Source of the DNA: Mycobacterium pinniadriaticum
Lineage (GTDB): Bacteria; Actinomycetota; Actinomycetes; Mycobacteriales; Mycobacteriaceae
Direction: 5' to 3'
Assembly (NCBI RefSeq): GCF_026242045.1
Contig: NZ_JAPJDO010000011.1
Span: 113,717-177,716, forward strand
DNA: 64,000 bases
Shown here: piece by piece, positions 61,701 through 64,000 of the stretch
How the letters are laid out: the number at the start of each line of letters is the position of its first letter
Numbering within the stretch: position 1 is the first letter of the stretch
Translations under genes and position numbers: made by a program
The notes under the pieces: generated by a model
Told to the model about the DNA's origin: nothing
What the model saw: the letters and a program-made list of their open reading frames with translations, nothing else
The model's database searches: none

Positions 61701-63896
61701 ATGACGAGAACTGACAAACTCGCCAGCCCACATCTGGCGCCCGATCCCGCCGAGCTGGCCAGGCTGGTCGCCGGCACCCACCACAGCCCGCACAGCATCC
61801 TGGGTGCCCATGAGTACGGCGATCACACTGTGGTCCGCGCGCTCAAGCCACATGCCGAGAAGGTGGTGGCGCTGGTCGGCAGCGAACGCCACGAGATGAC
61901 CCACGTCGACTCCGGGGTGTTCGCGGTGGCGCTGCCGTTCACCAACCTGGTCGACTACCGGCTCGAGGTCACCTACCCGGGCGGGCACACCATGACCGTG
62001 GCCGACGGCTACCGGTTCCTGCCCACACTCGGCGAGATGGACCTGTACCTCTTCGGCGAGGGCCGTCATGAGCGATTGTGGGAGATTCTCGGTGCGCATC
62101 CGAGGTCGTTCACCACCGCCGACGGTGTCGTGGAGGGTGTCTCCTTCGCGGTGTGGGCGCCGAATGCCAAGGGGATCAACCTGATCGGCGAGTTCAATCA
62201 TTGGGACGGCAACGACGCCCCGATGCGCGTCCTCGGGTCCTCGGGCGTGTGGGAGTTGTTCTGGCCCGGCTTCCCGCCCGATGGCCTGTACAAGTTCCGG
62301 GTCCACGGCGTCGACGGGTCGATCACCGACCGGGCCGACCCCTTCGCGTTCGCGACGGAGGTCCCGCCCCAAACCGCCTCCCGGGTGTTCTCATCGGACT
62401 ACACCTGGGACGACGCGGGCTGGATGACCCAACGGGCGGCACGGAACCCGGTGTTCGAACCGATGAGCACCTATGAGGTGCACCTCGGTTCGTGGCGGCC
62501 GGGCCTGGGCTACCGTGAACTGGCCGAGCAACTCACCGATTACGTTGTGGACCAGGGATTCACCCATGTCGAATTCCTGCCGGTTGCCGAACATCCCTTC
62601 GGCGGCTCATGGGGCTATCAGGTGACGTCCTACTACGCCCCCACGTCGCGGTTCGGGTCGCCCGACGAGTTCCGGCTCTTGGTGGACACCTTGCACCGGG
62701 CCGGTATCGGCGTGATCGTCGACTGGGTGCCCGCACACTTCCCGAAAGACGCGTGGGCACTTGGCCGCTTCGACGGTACACCACTCTACGAACATTCCGA
62801 CCCGCACCGCGGCGAGCAACTCGACTGGGGTACCTACGTTTTCGATTTCGGCCGCGCGGAGGTGCGCAACTTCCTGGTGGCCAATGCTCTGTACTGGTTG
62901 CAGGAGTTCCACGTCGATGGCCTTCGGGTGGATGCCGTCGCATCCATGCTCTATCTGGACTATTCGCGGCCGGACGGCGGCTGGACGCCCAACATCTACG
63001 GTGGGCGGGAGAATCTCGAGGCGGTCCAGTTCCTCCAGGAGATGAACGCGACCGTCCACAAGATGGCGCCGGGCATTGTCACGATCGCCGAGGAGTCCAC
63101 CTCGTGGCCCGGGGTGACTCGCCCGACCAACCTTGGTGGGCTTGGCTTTTCGATGAAGTGGAACATGGGGTGGATGCACGACACGCTCGACTACATCGGA
63201 CGCGACCCGATCTATCGCAGCTACCACCACCACGAGATGACGTTCTCGATGCTCTACGCGTTCAGCGAGAACTATGTCTTGCCGATCAGCCACGACGAGG
63301 TCGTGCACGGCAAGGGCACGCTGTGGGGGCGAATGCCGGGCAACGACCACGTGAAAGCGGCCGGGCTGCGCAGCCTGTTGGCCTACCAGTGGGCCCACCC
63401 CGGCAAGCAACTGCTGTTCATGGGTCAGGAGTTCGGCCAGCGAGCGGAGTGGTCGGAGGAACGCGGAGTCGACTGGTATCAGCTCGACGAGAACAGCTAT
63501 TCCACCGGGATCATGCGATTCGTCGCCGACATCAACGGCATCTACCGCAGCCGCAGGGCGCTGTGGAGCCAGGACACCAGGCCCGAGGGCTACTCCTGGA
63601 TCGACGCCAATGATTCGGCCAACAACGTGCTGAGCTTCCTGCGCTACGGCAGCGACGGGTCGGTACTGGCGTGTGTATTCAACTTCTCCGGTTCCGAGCA
63701 CGCCCGCTACCGGCTGGGACTGCCGCACGCCGGAACCTGGCGTGAGGTGCTCAACAGCGACGCCACCATCTACAACGGCGCGGGAATCGGCAACTTCGGC
63801 GCCGTCGAGGCCAGCGACGAGCCCTGGCACGGCCGGCCGGCGTCGGCCACGCTGGTATTGCCGCCGACCTCGGCGATCTGGCTCGAGCCCGCCTAG
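61701..63896 (+). CDS. glgB: 1,4-alpha-glucan branching enzyme
   Basis: 731 residues: N-terminal carbohydrate modules ([41 protein letters not shown]), barrel with [12 protein letters not shown] (nucleophile), IAEESTSWP (acid/base) and [11 protein letters not shown]. Adds alpha-1,6 branches to glucan made by GlgE. ATG 61701 chosen over TTG 61695 by spacing to AAAGGAG. Confidence 0.96.
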   Translation: MTRTDKLASPHLAPDPAELARLVAGTHHSPHSILGAHEYGDHTVVRALKPHAEKVVALVGSERHEMTHVDSGVFAVALPFTNLVDYRLEVTYPGGHTMTVADGYRFLPTLGEMDLYLFGEGRHERLWEILGAHPRSFTTADGVVEGVSFAVWAPNAKGINLIGEFNHWDGNDAPMRVLGSSGVWELFWPGFPPDGLYKFRVHGVDGSITDRADPFAFATEVPPQTASRVFSSDYTWDDAGWMTQRAARNPVFEPMSTYEVHLGSWRPGLGYRELAEQLTDYVVDQGFTHVEFLPVAEHPFGGSWGYQVTSYYAPTSRFGSPDEFRLLVDTLHRAGIGVIVDWVPAHFPKDAWALGRFDGTPLYEHSDPHRGEQLDWGTYVFDFGRAEVRNFLVANALYWLQEFHVDGLRVDAVASMLYLDYSRPDGGWTPNIYGGRENLEAVQFLQEMNATVHKMAPGIVTIAEESTSWPGVTRPTNLGGLGFSMKWNMGWMHDTLDYIGRDPIYRSYHHHEMTFSMLYAFSENYVLPISHDEVVHGKGTLWGRMPGNDHVKAAGLRSLLAYQWAHPGKQLLFMGQEFGQRAEWSEERGVDWYQLDENSYSTGIMRFVADINGIYRSRRALWSQDTRPEGYSWIDANDSANNVLSFLRYGSDGSVLACVFNFSGSEHARYRLGLPHAGTWREVLNSDATIYNGAGIGNFGAVEASDEPWHGRPASATLVLPPTSAIWLEPA

Positions 63897-63924
63897 GAGG
63901 CCGCTGAATAATCGGCGTGTCTCC
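63894..63924. terminator. Weak hairpin after glgB
   Basis: AGGAG and CTCCT arms around an inner CCG/CGG, immediately after the glgB stop. Short stem, low support. Confidence 0.3.
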
Positions 63925-63958
63925 TCGGTGTAGCGGCTTGAGCTGGGAAAATGGATTC

Positions 63959-64000
63959 ATGCAAGGCATGGAGCGGCCGGATCGGGAACTGTTGGACGCC
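63959..64000 (+). CDS. Start of a gene cut by the window end
   Basis: ATG 63959 (or ATG 63968) opens MQGMERPDRELLDA up to the window end, with GGGA upstream. Too short to identify. Confidence 0.35.
   Translation, partial: MQGMERPDRELLDA

Overview
The window is GC-rich chromosomal DNA from a mycobacterium, most likely a fast-growing Mycolicibacterium-type species. The reasons are three MspA-family porin-like genes, a PGRS glycine-rich protein, GTG/TTG starts with many 4-bp overlaps, and a block from 41.1 to 63.9 kb that follows the M. tuberculosis Rv1326c-Rv1343c gene order (recalled, not searched): glgB-glgE-glgP-dinG-pncB-clpS-DUF2017-P1 peptidase-mec-cysO-cysM-rhomboid-murI-MBL phosphodiesterase-rph-rdgB-DUF3817-lprD.

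Region 1 (1-28.2 kb) is a catabolic island for an unknown acyl-CoA-forming substrate. It has a 7-gene plus-strand operon (2.8-8.6 kb: CMD-family protein, Rieske oxygenase, a small unknown protein, amidohydrolase, SnoaL-like protein, two-gene acyl-CoA dehydrogenase); a TetR regulator; a MeaB-type GTPase; an SDR; a 4-gene minus-strand operon (15.4-11.2 kb: acyl-CoA ligase, two-gene acyl-CoA dehydrogenase, enoyl-CoA hydratase); a [2Fe-2S] ferredoxin; a 4-gene minus-strand operon (19.7-15.8 kb: large and small subunits of an adenosylcobalamin-dependent acyl-CoA mutase, luciferase-like enzyme, CaiB-type CoA transferase); acetoacetyl-CoA synthetase; DUF1330; aldehyde dehydrogenase; FMN-dependent 2-hydroxy-acid dehydrogenase; cyclase; P450; and an SDR. 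The strongest new observation is a 15-bp palindrome, GAGAA-N5-TTCTC, in five control regions of this island (2769, 8664 plus 8685, 10366, 15443, 22104). In each case a second full or half site lies 21-22 bp away. Together these look like the operator set of one local regulon, probably of the TetR protein encoded at 8752. The second strong point is the split B12 mutase, which keeps dicarboxyl-CoA-type pocket residues but has Ala in place of an otherwise conserved Tyr.

Region 2 (28.2-39.4 kb) is mostly envelope and secreted proteins: a 4-Cys secreted peptide, a single-pass membrane protein, a PGRS protein with a hydrophobic N-terminal segment instead of a PE domain, two tandem MspA-like porins with a conserved Cys pair, two related secreted Pro-rich proteins, a phospholipase-D-fold protein, a split chromate transporter, and a large membrane protein with an embedded pseudokinase-like segment.

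Region 3 (39.4-41.1 kb) is a small disturbed locus: a VOC gene without a usual start codon, tRNA-Leu(UAG), and a frameshifted HTH plus LAGLIDADG gene.

Region 4 (41.1-64 kb) is the conserved housekeeping block: cysteine biosynthesis from O-phosphoserine and CysO, nucleotide hygiene, cell-wall glutamate, N-end-rule adaptor, NAD salvage, DinG helicase, and the GlgE/GlgB/GlgP alpha-glucan genes. It is interrupted by an MFS exporter gene and by a zinc metallopeptidase plus third MspA-like pair.
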